DNA of 64,000 nt from a bacterium EF100-94H03 bin56 (GCA_002238685.1 MPMV01000001.1:186001-250000); one strand, 5' to 3'; shown: positions 18,630 to 28,210, counted from the stretch's first letter. Numbers and translations are program-made. Notes: generated from the sequence alone by a model not told the origin.

Positions 18630-20141
18630 TCAGGTCCTGGCATAGATGCCATCCACGTCACCGTCGCCACGCACATACTCACGCGAGGCATCACGCACCG
18701 GTTGCCAGTCCCAGGGTGTGCGACGGCCAACCGACAGGGCGGCGTGAAGGAACTTCCTGCGCCTCTGACTCTCGATCACGCGATCCTTCAGGGCCGCGGT
18801 ATCCCACCGGCGACAGACCTCGCCGGCAAGATCGGTCTCGACGCCGCCGACCTCCGGTGTCCCGGCGAGGTTGACGAGTTCGTCAGGATCCTGCTCGATG
18901 TCGAAGAGCAGGGGCGGATCATCCTCGCAATGGATGTACTTCCAGCGTCCGCGGCGAATCATGAGCACCGGTGAGGACGCGCCCTCACCGCAGTACTCGC
19001 TACCGACGACATCGGGCCAGCCGTCACTGTGTCCGGCGGCCAGTCCGGCGATGCTGGCGCCGTCGATCGGCGCGAACAGTTCCGGCAGTTCGCCGTCGCC
19101 GGCCCATTCCAGGAAGGTCGGAAAGAGATCCAGCAGGGACACGTTCTCCCTGACCCGGCGCGCTCGATAGAGCGTCGGTGCATGCACGATCAGCGGTACG
19201 CGCACCGACCACTCGAAGAAGTTCATCTTGAGCCACAGGCCGCGTTCGCCAAGCATGTCTCCGTGATCGGCTGTCAGGACGACGATCGTATTGTCGTGTG
19301 CGTCGATGGCCTTGAGGGTCTCCAGGATCCGCCCGATGCGGTCATCGAGCCAGCTCATCACGGCATAGTAGGCGCGTCGCGCCCGGCGTACGTCCGCAGG
19401 ACCGATCGTCTCCATGTGGCGACCGATCGTGTAGTACAATCTGCGACTGTGGGGGTCACGCTCCTCGAGCGGGATGTCGCCGACCCTGGGATCGTCGATC
19501 CCGTCGTCCGTGTAGAGATCCCAGTGAGACGGAGGCGCCAGGTAGGGGTCGTGCGGGCTGATGAAACTCGCCGCCAGGAAGAAGGGCCGGCCATCGGCCC
19601 GGTCGGCGTGATCGTGCAGCCAGCGGCAGGCCTCGACGGTTGCCTCCTCATCGTAGCTCGTGTTGACGCTGCGCCGCCGGGGTCCCGCATCGCGCACAAT
19701 CCGCACCGAGTGGAACCACGGTTCCCAGAAGGTCGGACCCAGCGACCAGTCGCTGGTCCACGAGAAGTCGGCGGGATAGACGTCGGTCGTCACCCGATCC
19801 TCGAAACCGTGAAGCTGATCCGCACCGACAAAGTGCATCTTGCCGGAAAGACACGTGTGATAGCCCATTGCACGAAGATAGTGTGCGAAGGTCGGGACCT
19901 CGGATGGAAATTCGGTTGCGTTGTCGAACGCTCCGATGCGGCTCGGCATGCGGCCTGACATAAGGCTGAAGCGAGCCGGCGCACAGATCGGGTAATTGCA
20001 GTAGGCGTTCTCGAACACAACGCCCTCGCCGGCCAGCCGCTCCAGATTGGGCGTCCGGCACACCGTGCCGCCGTAGGGCTTCAGCACCTGAGGCGCGAGT
20101 TGATCCATCATGACAAGGAGGATGTTGGGAGGTGCCGTCAT
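18630..20141 (-). CDS. Choline-sulfatase-like sulfatase (first copy)
   Basis: 503 residues from ATG 20141 (MTAPPNILLVMMDQL); the in-frame extension to 20300 overlaps the divergent promoter and is unlikely. It hydrolyses a sulfate ester, most likely choline-O-sulfate to choline. The sulfatase signature CAPARFSLMSG has Cys53, to be converted to formylglycine. An N-terminal metal Asp is in MMDQL, SGKMHFVG and LTADHGDMLGE follow, and the C-terminal TPWDWQPVRDAS tail is typical of BetC. No signal peptide is seen, so it is cytoplasmic. It is divergent from the FAD oxidase with only 67 bp between starts. A second copy is at 45.7 kb. Confidence 0.93.
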   Translation of the reverse strand: MTAPPNILLVMMDQLAPQVLKPYGGTVCRTPNLERLAGEGVVFENAYCNYPICAPARFSLMSGRMPSRIGAFDNATEFPSEVPTFAHYLRAMGYHTCLSGKMHFVGADQLHGFEDRVTTDVYPADFSWTSDWSLGPTFWEPWFHSVRIVRDAGPRRRSVNTSYDEEATVEACRWLHDHADRADGRPFFLAASFISPHDPYLAPPSHWDLYTDDGIDDPRVGDIPLEERDPHSRRLYYTIGRHMETIGPADVRRARRAYYAVMSWLDDRIGRILETLKAIDAHDNTIVVLTADHGDMLGERGLWLKMNFFEWSVRVPLIVHAPTLYRARRVRENVSLLDLFPTFLEWAGDGELPELFAPIDGASIAGLAAGHSDGWPDVVGSEYCGEGASSPVLMIRRGRWKYIHCEDDPPLLFDIEQDPDELVNLAGTPEVGGVETDLAGEVCRRWDTAALKDRVIESQRRRKFLHAALSVGRRTPWDWQPVRDASREYVRGDGDVDGIYART

Positions 20142-20208
20142 GGTTCGTCGGTCTGGTCTCGGTTCCAGCGGACAGACTAGACTACCCTCTGCATCGGGGG
20201 AATCCGTG

Positions 20209-21498
20209 ATGAAGCTGCCGGAGAGCCTGTGGGCCGCGAGCGCGGCGCCGGCCATCGACACGCCACCCCTTGCCGGAGAGACCGGTGCGGACGTCGCCAT
20301 CGTCGGTGGCGGCTTTACCGGACTGTCGGCGGCACTTCACCTGGCTGAAGCCGGCAAGCGGGTGATCGTGCTGGAAGCCGGAGAACCTGGCTGGGGCGCC
20401 TCCGGGCGAAACGGCGGCCAGGTCAATCCGGGCTGGCGCATGCTGCCCTCGGAGGTTGCGGCAAAGTATGGCGGCAACAGGACGCCTGCCGTATTGGCCA
20501 TGCTCGATCAGGCGACGGAACTCGTGTTCGACCTGATTGGCCGCCACGGCATCGACTGTGATCATGAACGCCCCGGACTGGTCAGCGCCGGGCTTGGCCG
20601 CCACGCCAAGGCCTTCCTCGAGGCGTGGTCCCGGGAATGGGGCGAACAGGGTGTGAAGGTCGAGCGCCTGGAACGTGCTGCCCTGAAGGATCTCATCGGC
20701 ACGGACTACTACCATATCGGCATGCACGACCCTCGGGGCGGTCACGTGCAACCACTGTCTTTTGCCCGCGGTCTGGCGCGGGCGGCCATCGCAAGGGGCG
20801 CCATCGTTCATGGCGGGACCCGCGTCCACAGTGTTCATGCGCATGGTGCCGGTTGGCGCCTGGCAGCCACCGGAGGCGAGGTCGAAGCCGAACATCTGCT
20901 GCTCTGCACGAATGGCTACAGCGACCGCCTGTGGCCCGGACTCGAGCGCTCGGTGGTGCCCGTCACCAGTTTCATCGCCGCGAGCGAGCCCCTGGATGAA
21001 GCCCGCCGCAGAGCCATCCTGCCCGGTCGTCATGCCGTCGCGGAGACCCGCCGGACGCTGCACTATTTCCGGCTCGATCGCGACGACCGCTTCGTCATGG
21101 GTGGTCGCGGCAATTTCACGAACGGTGCGGAGCCGGGTTCGGTCGGACATCTGCGCAAGATGGCCACGGCGATCTTTCCGGCGCTCGACGGCGTCGCCTG
21201 GACCCACCGCTGGGGCGGCCGGGTGGCCGTGACGCCCGATCACACGCCACGTCTCTTCCGGCTCGCCCGGAACGTCCACGCCGGTCTTGGTTTCAACGGA
21301 CGCGGCGTCGCCATGAGTACGATGTTCGGCACCCAGCTCACGCGCCTCGTTCTTGGCGAGGAAACCGACATGCCCGTGGAATCGCTGGGCCTCGTCCCCC
21401 GTCATGGCTTGCGACAGTTCGGTCTCACCTGGTACCTCGTCTCCGGCGTGATGCGCGACCGTCTTGATCTGCAGGAAACGCCGCCCACCTGGACCTGA
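20209..21498 (+). CDS. FAD-dependent oxidoreductase of the DAO family, PuuB-like
   Basis: 429 residues from ATG 20209 (MKLPESLWAAS); an upstream in-frame start at 20110 would run into the sulfatase start. The dinucleotide motif is VAIVGGGFTGLSAALHLAEAG, continued by VIVLEAGEPGWGASGRNGGQ, as in gamma-glutamylputrescine oxidase and related amine oxidases. The C-terminus has GLGFNGRGVAMST, a substrate/FAD-closing segment of the family. It probably oxidises a secondary or N-substituted amine, giving aldehyde and hydrogen peroxide. Its neighbour, a choline-sulfatase, would supply a quaternary amine. The true substrate is unknown. Confidence 0.9.
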   Translation: MKLPESLWAASAAPAIDTPPLAGETGADVAIVGGGFTGLSAALHLAEAGKRVIVLEAGEPGWGASGRNGGQVNPGWRMLPSEVAAKYGGNRTPAVLAMLDQATELVFDLIGRHGIDCDHERPGLVSAGLGRHAKAFLEAWSREWGEQGVKVERLERAALKDLIGTDYYHIGMHDPRGGHVQPLSFARGLARAAIARGAIVHGGTRVHSVHAHGAGWRLAATGGEVEAEHLLLCTNGYSDRLWPGLERSVVPVTSFIAASEPLDEARRRAILPGRHAVAETRRTLHYFRLDRDDRFVMGGRGNFTNGAEPGSVGHLRKMATAIFPALDGVAWTHRWGGRVAVTPDHTPRLFRLARNVHAGLGFNGRGVAMSTMFGTQLTRLVLGEETDMPVESLGLVPRHGLRQFGLTWYLVSGVMRDRLDLQETPPTWT

Positions 21499-21669
21499 CT
21501 CCCGGCTCTTGCGCTCAACGCACTGGCGAGGCGATGTGGCTGCCGACCAATCCAGATCGCCACGGCACGCGTTGGCCCCGGCCAGGGTCGCCTTGAGGAC
21601 CATGTCAATGGTCGATTGCGAGAGCGGCCCGGTAGTGGCCTCTCCGTTGCCAGCACAGCCGGTGCGGTA

Positions 21670-23610
21670 TCAGGGCAGGTTGAGGTCGGCCAGATCCGGC
21701 ACCGGGCCGTCCCACCGGGGATCCTCGGACCAGGTATTCCACGATGCATTGATCACCCGGTCACGCTGACGCCAGTCGTCCAGCACGAAGCTGATCCAGA
21801 ACTCCATCATCTCCTCGTCCGAACCCCAGCCCCACGTCACGGTCTTGGGCGGCAGCGTCGGGTTGTAGGGGTTGTGGGAGGTGTTGTTGAATCTTATCCA
21901 GCCGTCGATCGTGCTGCCGGCGGGCAGGTGGATCGGTTCGCGGAAGGTGTAGATGTTCTGCCACCGCAGATCCCATTCCTCGACATGGACGAGGGGCACC
22001 TGCGTGCCGTCCGGAAGGGTCGCGATCGCCCTGGCCTCGGCGCCCAGGTAATGCATGTGCGGCAAGATGTCGATCAGCTTGATCGACGCCGGAACCTCCA
22101 TCCGGACATGGCGCCAGTAGGTGTCCGATTCCGGAGGGATCGCGAGCTGTTGCGTGCCGATCACGAGCCCGTCAACCCAGTGAGCAACGGGCTCGTCGGC
22201 GAATCTCAGGCCGATTCGGCTCCGGTCCTCCGTGGCCCTGCCACTGAGGTGGTAGTGGATCTCGAACACGATGTCACCGGCGCCGGCCGGCAGCCACATG
22301 GCATGCTTGTCGGGCAGGACATAGGGATCGACGCCGGGTGTCCAGCCTCCGATGCCCCAGGTTTCCTGCTCGCCGCTGTAGTCGAAGAAGTTCCCCGTCC
22401 CGAAGACGGAAAAGCCCGGTATGTCGTCCTTGGCGTCCTCACGGCGCGCAGCACCTGAGTAGTCGACGAAAAGGTTGGCGTGATGAACGACGCTCTCGTC
22501 GCCGGGCTGGAATTCGATGGCCCTGATTCCATGCTCCTCAAACAGCTCGAACGGGATGACGAAGTACCGATAGATATCGGGACCAGTCGCGGGAATGGCG
22601 AAGGGCTCCTCCATCTCGAGAACGAGATCCGGTTCGCCGATGCGCCACTCGGGGTCCGGCCACACCGTTTCCGGGAGCGCATCCGCTGCGTCCCCCAGCG
22701 GTGCACCGGCTTCGGCCCATGCTGCGAGGAGAGCGATCTGGCGGTCGGAAAGATGTCGCTCGTCGCGGAAGGCACCGAACCCCTCGACGGCACGCCAGGG
22801 CGGCATGATCTGCTCGCGGGTCACGAAGGCCAGCATGCGGGCCCGGCGTCTGGCATCGACAAAGGTATCGAGCGGGAAGGGGGCAACACTGCCGTCCCTG
22901 TGGCACTCCGTGCAGTTGGCCGTGAGCAGGGGAGCGATATCCCGGTTGTAGGTCACGGATTCCGGCAGTCGGTCCGCATCCCAGCCCTCGAACACGCAGC
23001 CGACTGGCGTCGTGGAGACGGGCAGCGGATCGTCAACCGCCCCCACCATCGCGATGGCATCCTTGAGGTCGTGGCTGGTGATCTGGTTGCGCAGCACGCC
23101 GATCGCTTCGAAACGGTCGTCGATGCGGCCGCGGTAGATGACATTGTCTCCGGTATCGATGACAAAGGCCTCCGGAGTGACGACGGGGTTGAGGCGCAAG
23201 GCGAGGTCACCGGAGGGATCGAAGATGACGGGAAAGTCAAAATCGTGGTCAGCCACGAAGTTCCTGGCTTCGCCCACCGTCAGATAGGGGCCCGACATGA
23301 CACCGTAGAAGGAGGCGTCATGCGCATCGGCAAATGTGGCAAGGTCGTTGAGCTCGGGAGCGTAGCGGTTGGACACCGGACAGAAGGCGTTCATGAACAG
23401 GAGGACCACCGGCCGGACGCCGGCGTCGGTCCCGATGCGATGAACGGCGCCGTCGAGATCAACCATGCGGGTGCCGTAGACTTGGGCCACCTGGCCGCTC
23501 CATGCGTCGTGGCTATCGTAGGCGGTATCCCCCGTTGCCACGCCGAAGGGGCAGGCCAGGATGGCAAGAGCGAGGAAGTGAGCCATTATGGCGGTAAGGC
23601 GGCAGTGCAT
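21670..23610 (-). CDS. Exported redoxin / cytochrome c / copper type II monooxygenase-like three-domain protein
   Basis: 646 residues from ATG 23610 (GGAGAGGGGTGGATTC upstream). A signal peptide covers about 1-27. Domain 1 (about 40-190) is redoxin-like with FMNAFCPVS, where Cys77 pairs with Ser80, not a second Cys. Domain 2 (about 220-305) is a c-type cytochrome, CTECH at 233-237, with a candidate axial Met in REQIMPPW. Domain 3 (about 340-620) resembles peptidylglycine/dopamine monooxygenase copper domains, with ligand candidates HHANLF (376-377), EIHYH (452, 454) and LPHMHYLG (518, 520). It should be periplasmic and redox active. Electrons may pass from heme to copper in one chain. The substrate is unknown. 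It is divergent from a TetR gene across a palindrome. Confidence 0.85.
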   Translation of the reverse strand: MHCRLTAIMAHFLALAILACPFGVATGDTAYDSHDAWSGQVAQVYGTRMVDLDGAVHRIGTDAGVRPVVLLFMNAFCPVSNRYAPELNDLATFADAHDASFYGVMSGPYLTVGEARNFVADHDFDFPVIFDPSGDLALRLNPVVTPEAFVIDTGDNVIYRGRIDDRFEAIGVLRNQITSHDLKDAIAMVGAVDDPLPVSTTPVGCVFEGWDADRLPESVTYNRDIAPLLTANCTECHRDGSVAPFPLDTFVDARRRARMLAFVTREQIMPPWRAVEGFGAFRDERHLSDRQIALLAAWAEAGAPLGDAADALPETVWPDPEWRIGEPDLVLEMEEPFAIPATGPDIYRYFVIPFELFEEHGIRAIEFQPGDESVVHHANLFVDYSGAARREDAKDDIPGFSVFGTGNFFDYSGEQETWGIGGWTPGVDPYVLPDKHAMWLPAGAGDIVFEIHYHLSGRATEDRSRIGLRFADEPVAHWVDGLVIGTQQLAIPPESDTYWRHVRMEVPASIKLIDILPHMHYLGAEARAIATLPDGTQVPLVHVEEWDLRWQNIYTFREPIHLPAGSTIDGWIRFNNTSHNPYNPTLPPKTVTWGWGSDEEMMEFWISFVLDDWRQRDRVINASWNTWSEDPRWDGPVPDLADLNLP

Positions 23611-23663
23611 GAATCCACCCCTCTCCAGGTGTTCGTGGATGGCAATTCTGATAGATCAATATA

Positions 23664-23683
23664 GATTGTCAATAGTGACAATC
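23664..23683. promoter_or_regulatory. Palindromic operator candidate between the copper monooxygenase and tetR
   Basis: GATTGTC, a 6-base spacer (AATAGT), then GACAATC: a perfect 7-bp inverted repeat in an AT-rich patch, placed midway between two divergent starts (23610 and 23724). The layout is typical of a TetR repressor controlling itself and its neighbour. Confidence 0.6.
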
Positions 23684-23723
23684 AATTTTTCCGACAAGAC
23701 ACGCGCAATCCGGGGTGACATCC

Positions 23724-24311
23724 ATGGCGCGTCCTGATCTCAGTGCCGAGCGATCGGAACAGATTCTCGATGCGTTCTCGCGGTGCGTGGCACGGTCGGG
23801 GCTGGACGCCGCCTCCCTGGAGGAGGTGGCCGGTGAAGCGGGTGTCAGGCGCTCGATCATCCGTCACTACATCGGCAACCGAGACGATCTGGTTGCGGCA
23901 TTCCTCGATCGTCTGGAAGCCCGCCTCCAGCTGCAAAACGACGAGATGCGCGCCTGGTTCATCGCCAATCCGGGCGTCGGGAGCGTGCCGGACTACCTGT
24001 TTCCGGAGGCTCCGGACGACGAGTTGCCGGTCCTCGAATCGGTTTATTCTGCCGCCCGTCGCAATCCGGCGATTGCCGCCCGCCTCGAGAGCTGGCTCCA
24101 GGGCTTCGTCGATGCCCTCGGGGATGTGCTGCGTGCCTCGTTTCCCGATGCGGATCCAGATGACGTCACGACCGTTGCCCACGGCCTTGCCGCCATCTAC
24201 AACGATCACCAGTCGATGCTGACCCTAAGAGGACCGCCTCGCTACCGCGCCATGGCGCTTGCGGCGGCTCACAAGCTGATCGCCTCGCTGACAACGCGGG
24301 CAAGACCATGA
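23724..24311 (+). CDS. TetR/AcrR-family transcriptional regulator
   Basis: 195 residues from ATG 23724 (GGGGTGACATCC upstream). The N-terminal helix-turn-helix covers about 10-55, with ILDAFSRCVARSGLDAASLEEVA and the recognition part RRSIIRHYIGNRDDL shown in pieces. The C-terminal ligand domain has no family marker that I recognise. By position it should repress the divergent copper-monooxygenase gene and itself, through the inverted repeat at 23664-23683. It could also influence the downstream methyltransferase and agmatinase-like genes. Confidence 0.9.
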   Translation: MARPDLSAERSEQILDAFSRCVARSGLDAASLEEVAGEAGVRRSIIRHYIGNRDDLVAAFLDRLEARLQLQNDEMRAWFIANPGVGSVPDYLFPEAPDDELPVLESVYSAARRNPAIAARLESWLQGFVDALGDVLRASFPDADPDDVTTVAHGLAAIYNDHQSMLTLRGPPRYRAMALAAAHKLIASLTTRARP

Positions 24312-24425
24312 CCCAGTCCTTCGGACCAGCGGGAGCAGGGTCGATGGAGTGTCCGGTGCACGGAGGGTCGCACGACAGGAACCCACCGAACCAACTGCCG
24401 TCACCCCGACTGATGGAGGGATCCG

Positions 24426-24914
24426 ATGCGTGATGGCGTCGCTGGATGCTGTGACAACCTTGCCTGCCACATGGACAGCCGGCAGGCGGAGATTCTCGAC
24501 TGGGGTTGTGGCGACGGCGCGGCCGGCGCGGTTCTCGCAGGTCTTGGATACCGGGTCATCGACGGCATGGATGCCTGCGCCACCATGCTCGCACAAGCAC
24601 GCGCGAGGGGCGCCTACCGCCGGCTCTTCAGCGTCACGTCACCCGCTGATCTGCCGGATCGCACCTACGACGCTGTCGTCGCAGCAGGGGCTTTCAGGGG
24701 CGGCGATGCTTCTCCCGACGTGCTTGACGATCTCGTCAGACTGCTGAGGGCGGGAGGAGTATTGTCCCTTGCCGTGGCGCCTGGAGGCGGGCTGGCGGAC
24801 GCTTGCGAGCGGATGTGCGCGGCAGGCGCGCTGTTGAAGATGAAGGCTACCTGGGACAGGCTCCCGCCAACGGGAGAACCGGTCGTGCGGTTTCTGGTTC
24901 TCGGACGATTCTAG
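24426..24914 (+). CDS. Small class I SAM-dependent methyltransferase
   Basis: 162 residues, ATG preceded by GGAGGGATCCG. SAM motif I is ILDWGCGDGAAGAVL (about 23-37), motif II region YRVIDGMDACATML, motif IV-like YDAVVAAGAF, and a post-motif LLRAGGVLSLAV. The fold is complete enough for SAM binding, but the N-terminal substrate cap is very short compared with UbiE-like enzymes (about 230-260 residues). It may be a trimmed member or may need a partner. It is 15 bp upstream of the agmatinase-like gene and likely co-transcribed with it. Confidence 0.82.
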   Translation: MRDGVAGCCDNLACHMDSRQAEILDWGCGDGAAGAVLAGLGYRVIDGMDACATMLAQARARGAYRRLFSVTSPADLPDRTYDAVVAAGAFRGGDASPDVLDDLVRLLRAGGVLSLAVAPGGGLADACERMCAAGALLKMKATWDRLPPTGEPVVRFLVLGRF

Positions 24915-24929
24915 CTGGGGTCACACATC

Positions 24930-25895
24930 ATGCAGATCAACATGCAGGGGCCGGCAGGCCGCTACAATCCGCCCTACGGCGGAATCGCGACATTCCTGCG
25001 TCAGGACTACTGCGACGACATCGCCACTCTCGATGCCGACTACGCCATTCTCGGGACACCGATCGACGAGGGGTCTCCCTTCATGGGCGGGTCGCGTTTT
25101 GCTCCCCGTTCCATCCGGGAACACTCCCTGAGGTTCGGATCAGCGGGGTACTACGACAGCCTCACCGGCAAGTCCTACCTGGTCGAGGAAACGGCAAACC
25201 GGCGCATCGTCGATGTCGGAGACAGTGACATCCTGACCACCAATGTCGAAAGGACATTCGACAACATCACCGCTGATGTCGCGGGGATCCTCGAGCGCGG
25301 CGCCATGCCGGTCATCATCGGTGGCGATCACTCGGTTACCTATCCGGTGGTGCGGGCGTTCGGTGAGCCCATGCACGTCATGCACTTTGACGCCCACCTG
25401 GATTATCAGCCCTTCGTTCACGACCTGCGGTTCACGAACGGCCATGCCTTCCGTCACATCAAGCCCATGTCCCATGTGCTGTCGCTGACACAGATCGGCA
25501 TCCGCAGCCTCAGAAGCGCCCTCCAGGAGTTCATCGACGCCCGCGCCGAAGGCAGCCACATCGTCACCATGGATGACATCCGCCGGCTTGGCCCCGAGGG
25601 CTTTGTGCATGAGACCTTCCCGCGGGGCGAAAAGATGTATGTGTCGATTGATGTCGATGTTCTCGACATGTCGCTCGTGCCGGGCTGCGTCTCTGCCGAA
25701 CCCAACGGCATGCTCTATGCCGAACTGCGCGACATCCTGCGCGCCACGGCACGACACATGGACGTCATCGGCTTCGACTTCGTCGAGGTCAACCCCCAGC
25801 TCGACGTCGGCACCGGCGTGACGTCCTACCTCGGGGCTCACACCATGCTGGAGTTCCTCGGCGCCATCGCCGAGGCGAAGGCCGCCAGAAGGTAG
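24930..25895 (+). CDS. Agmatinase/ureohydrolase family protein
   Basis: 321 residues. Ureohydrolases split a guanidino group to give urea and an amine at a two-manganese centre. All three metal signatures are present: GGDHS (131-135), HFDAHLD (152-157 region, Asp153 and Asp157) and SIDVDVLD (Asp241, Asp243). The length fits agmatinase. HLDY in place of the common HTDT suggests a relative such as guanidinobutyrase or a proclavaminate-type amidinohydrolase. It forms a probable operon with the methyltransferase and converges with the CocE hydrolase gene (25 bp apart). The product amine would fit the amine-oxidation theme nearby. Confidence 0.92.
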   Translation: MQINMQGPAGRYNPPYGGIATFLRQDYCDDIATLDADYAILGTPIDEGSPFMGGSRFAPRSIREHSLRFGSAGYYDSLTGKSYLVEETANRRIVDVGDSDILTTNVERTFDNITADVAGILERGAMPVIIGGDHSVTYPVVRAFGEPMHVMHFDAHLDYQPFVHDLRFTNGHAFRHIKPMSHVLSLTQIGIRSLRSALQEFIDARAEGSHIVTMDDIRRLGPEGFVHETFPRGEKMYVSIDVDVLDMSLVPGCVSAEPNGMLYAELRDILRATARHMDVIGFDFVEVNPQLDVGTGVTSYLGAHTMLEFLGAIAEAKAARR

Positions 25896-25919
25896 GTTCC
25901 GCCCGGCACGGCAGGCGCG

Positions 25920-28011
25920 TCACACAAGATGACGGTCGATGGGCACGGACCAGCGGCGCGTCAGGATCCGGTCACGGCCCTCCCGGACGTCGAGATCGGC
26001 GGCGAGATGGAACTGTTCGCGTGATGCCCTGAGATGGGTGCGGGCACGCACGTCCACCTCGAAATCGCCGCGTTTCATGTGGGTGGTGACGACGACCTCA
26101 CTCTCGGCGGAGAGCGGGTCGTCCGGAGTGATGCTCATGCGTTCGAAGGTGTCCCTCGCGAACTCGAGACCATGGTCTTCGATGCGGTAGGTGCCGCTGC
26201 CCCGCTCGGACGTCACTTCGAGACGCCCTGATTGCTGATCAATCGTGGTTACGTTGCGCGATTGCGGAGCGGCGATCTGCGTCATTGCCATCGCCGGTGC
26301 CTGTTCCGGTTCCTCGAATTCACCGATCCGGGGCCCGCCCGTGGCAGGTCTCACCGGAAGGTCGAGCACACTGGTCCCGGTATGGACCGTCAGCAGTACC
26401 GGTTCGGGAGCCGGAAACAGCATCGGCCAGTAGGTTGTGGAGAGCGACATGCGGATCCGGTGCCCCTTGCGAAAGCGGTAGGCGCAGTCGTTGAGCGTCA
26501 ACTGCACCGTCGTCGGGCTGCCCGTGGGCATGGCTTCGGGCTCATCGTGTCCGTGGCGATGGGTCAGGTTGAGGACACCGAAGGACGCCCGTGACACCGC
26601 GCCATCGGGACGGACGTCGTTGAGGCGGGCGATGAGATAGGCGACCGGCCTGTCGACCTCGAGTTCAAGTTCCGCCACCGGCTGGCCGAGAATGTCGATG
26701 TCCGTGTCAAGAGGTTGGGTCTCGAAGGTGATCGACGCACCGTCGTCCTGGCGCTGATCGCCAGGGAACTCGGTTCCGTCACCGCCGGTGCCGTAAGGGC
26801 ACCATTCGCCGCCGGCAAGACCCAGCGTCTGGGGCGTGACGGCGGATCGCGGCTCGTTGCGGGCCGGCTTCCCCGCCAGAGCGCCCCGGGGCGGGGGGCG
26901 TGACGGCGTCTCGGGCCTCGTGGCGCCCCGCTCCCCCGCCGAGACCGTCCGGGTTCAGGTGGTAGCGGCGGTTGCGGATTCGCTGCGAGGGCCACGTGAC
27001 CTCGCCGATCCAGTGACCCGGACAGTCACGGTACCAGGAACGGGGCGGCACCCCGTCCTGCAGGAAGACCCGCAGCATGGGCTCTTCCATGATTCCCGTC
27101 TCCTCGTGCTTGAGCCAGTGATCCCACCAGCGCAGCATTTCCTGGAGAAAGCCGAAGTGGGGGCCGGGCGCGGTCTCCATATGGCCCCACTGGTGGGCAT
27201 GGGGGCCGATGAGTCCGAGGCGCGGTACCTCGAGCCCGGCAAGCAGGCGGAAGACGGCATTGGAATAGCCGTCGAGCCAGCCACCGACGGCGAAGACCGG
27301 GCAGCGGATGGCGCCATAGTCCTCGCACACCGATCCGTGACACCAGTAGGCATCGCGCGTCTGGTGGCGCATCCAGGTTTCGACGGGGCAGGGGACGTCC
27401 TCCAGCCGCGCTTGCCAGTTCGCTCGCCAGTCCTCTCCCATGATCAGCGGGTCTCCGGGGAGGGGCAGGATGCCGAAGAAGGTGGTTCCCCAGTCGAGGT
27501 TGTCGTTGAGCAGACAACCACCCATGTAGTGCATGTCGTCGCTGTAGCGGTCGTCGGTGGAGCACGACGTGACCACGGCCTTGAGTTCCGGAGGCTGCAG
27601 GGCGGCCACCTGAAGCGAGTTGAAGCCGCCCCAGGAGATGCCGAACATGCCCACGTTGCCGGTGCACCAGGACTGCCTGGCGATCCAGGCAATCACCTCG
27701 CGGCCGTCCTCGAGTTCCTGCCTGGTGTACTCGTCGCGCATGACGCCGAAACTGTCACCGGCGCCGGCTAGGTCGACGCGCAGGCTGGCATAGCCGTGGC
27801 CGGCGAACCAAGCGTGTTTCGGCTCGTCTCCCGGCCGCGTCATGTCGCGCTTGCGATAGGGGAGATACTCGAGAAGCGCCGGCACCGGGCGGCGTTCCGC
27901 ATTGTCGGGAAGCCAGATGCGCGCCGCCAGGCGAACGCCGCGCTTGAGAGGGATCCATACACCCTCTTCCCTCACCTCCACCTTCGAGGGCAGAGCGTCG
28001 ACGATGCGCAT
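25920..28011 (-). pseudogene. CocE/NonD-type serine hydrolase (X-Pro dipeptidyl-peptidase family), reading frame interrupted
   Basis: Start ATG 28011 (GGGAG upstream). The first part runs to about 26950 with FGISWGGFNSLQ (nucleophile Ser), GGWLDGYSN (Asp) and GPHAHQWGH (His), the S15 alpha/beta-hydrolase triad. The C-terminal jelly-roll part resumes one frame over (LAGGEWCPYGTGG to the end at 25920). The break is a 64-bp imperfect repeat at 26831-26958. Removing one repeat unit restores a continuous protein of about 670 residues. Family members cleave acyl or amide bonds (cocaine esterase, acylases). It is divergent from the solute-binding protein gene. The break may be an assembly error. Confidence 0.85.
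26831..26958. repeat. Imperfect 64-bp direct duplication breaking the CocE hydrolase frame
   Basis: GGGGCGTGACGGCG occurs at 26831 and again at 26895, and the sequence after each still aligns loosely. The copy at 26895 is the degraded one, and on the coding strand it reads as a G-rich string (reverse of 26932-26953). The offset of 64 shifts the frame by one. Confidence 0.75.
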
Positions 28012-28088
28012 GACTGTGACTCCCGCTGCTCCATGACAGTCTACACGCATCCGTGCCATAGCGCCTTGTCGTCGCGCCGGTGTCGAGT

Positions 28089-28106
28089 TTGATTGACCAG
28101 TCAGAA
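28089..28106. promoter_or_regulatory. BetI/TetR-type operator candidate, copy 1
   Basis: TTGATTGACCAGTCAGAA holds the partial palindrome TGAC-CA-GTCA. It lies between the divergent CocE and binding-protein genes and is kept in the second duplicated unit (30440-30457) although the flanking DNA has diverged. Confidence 0.55.
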
Positions 28107-28127
28107 AACCTGGGTGATGCTCACCAG

Positions 28128-28183
28128 GTCCGCAACCAGGTGACGCGGACACAACATGAAACCCGGGGCCACAGGGCTCCGGG
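28128..28183 (+). promoter_or_regulatory. Structured leader of the first solute-binding-protein gene
   Basis: Two stem-loops precede the start at 28211. The first is GTCCGC (28128) with GCGGAC (28145-28150). The second is CCCGGGGCC (28162) with GGCTCCGGG (28175-28183), loop ACAG. Both are largely kept in unit 2. A ribosome site (GGAGG) follows at about 28198. Confidence 0.45.
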
Positions 28184-28210
28184 CTGGTGACAATCTGGAG
28201 GATCACATCC

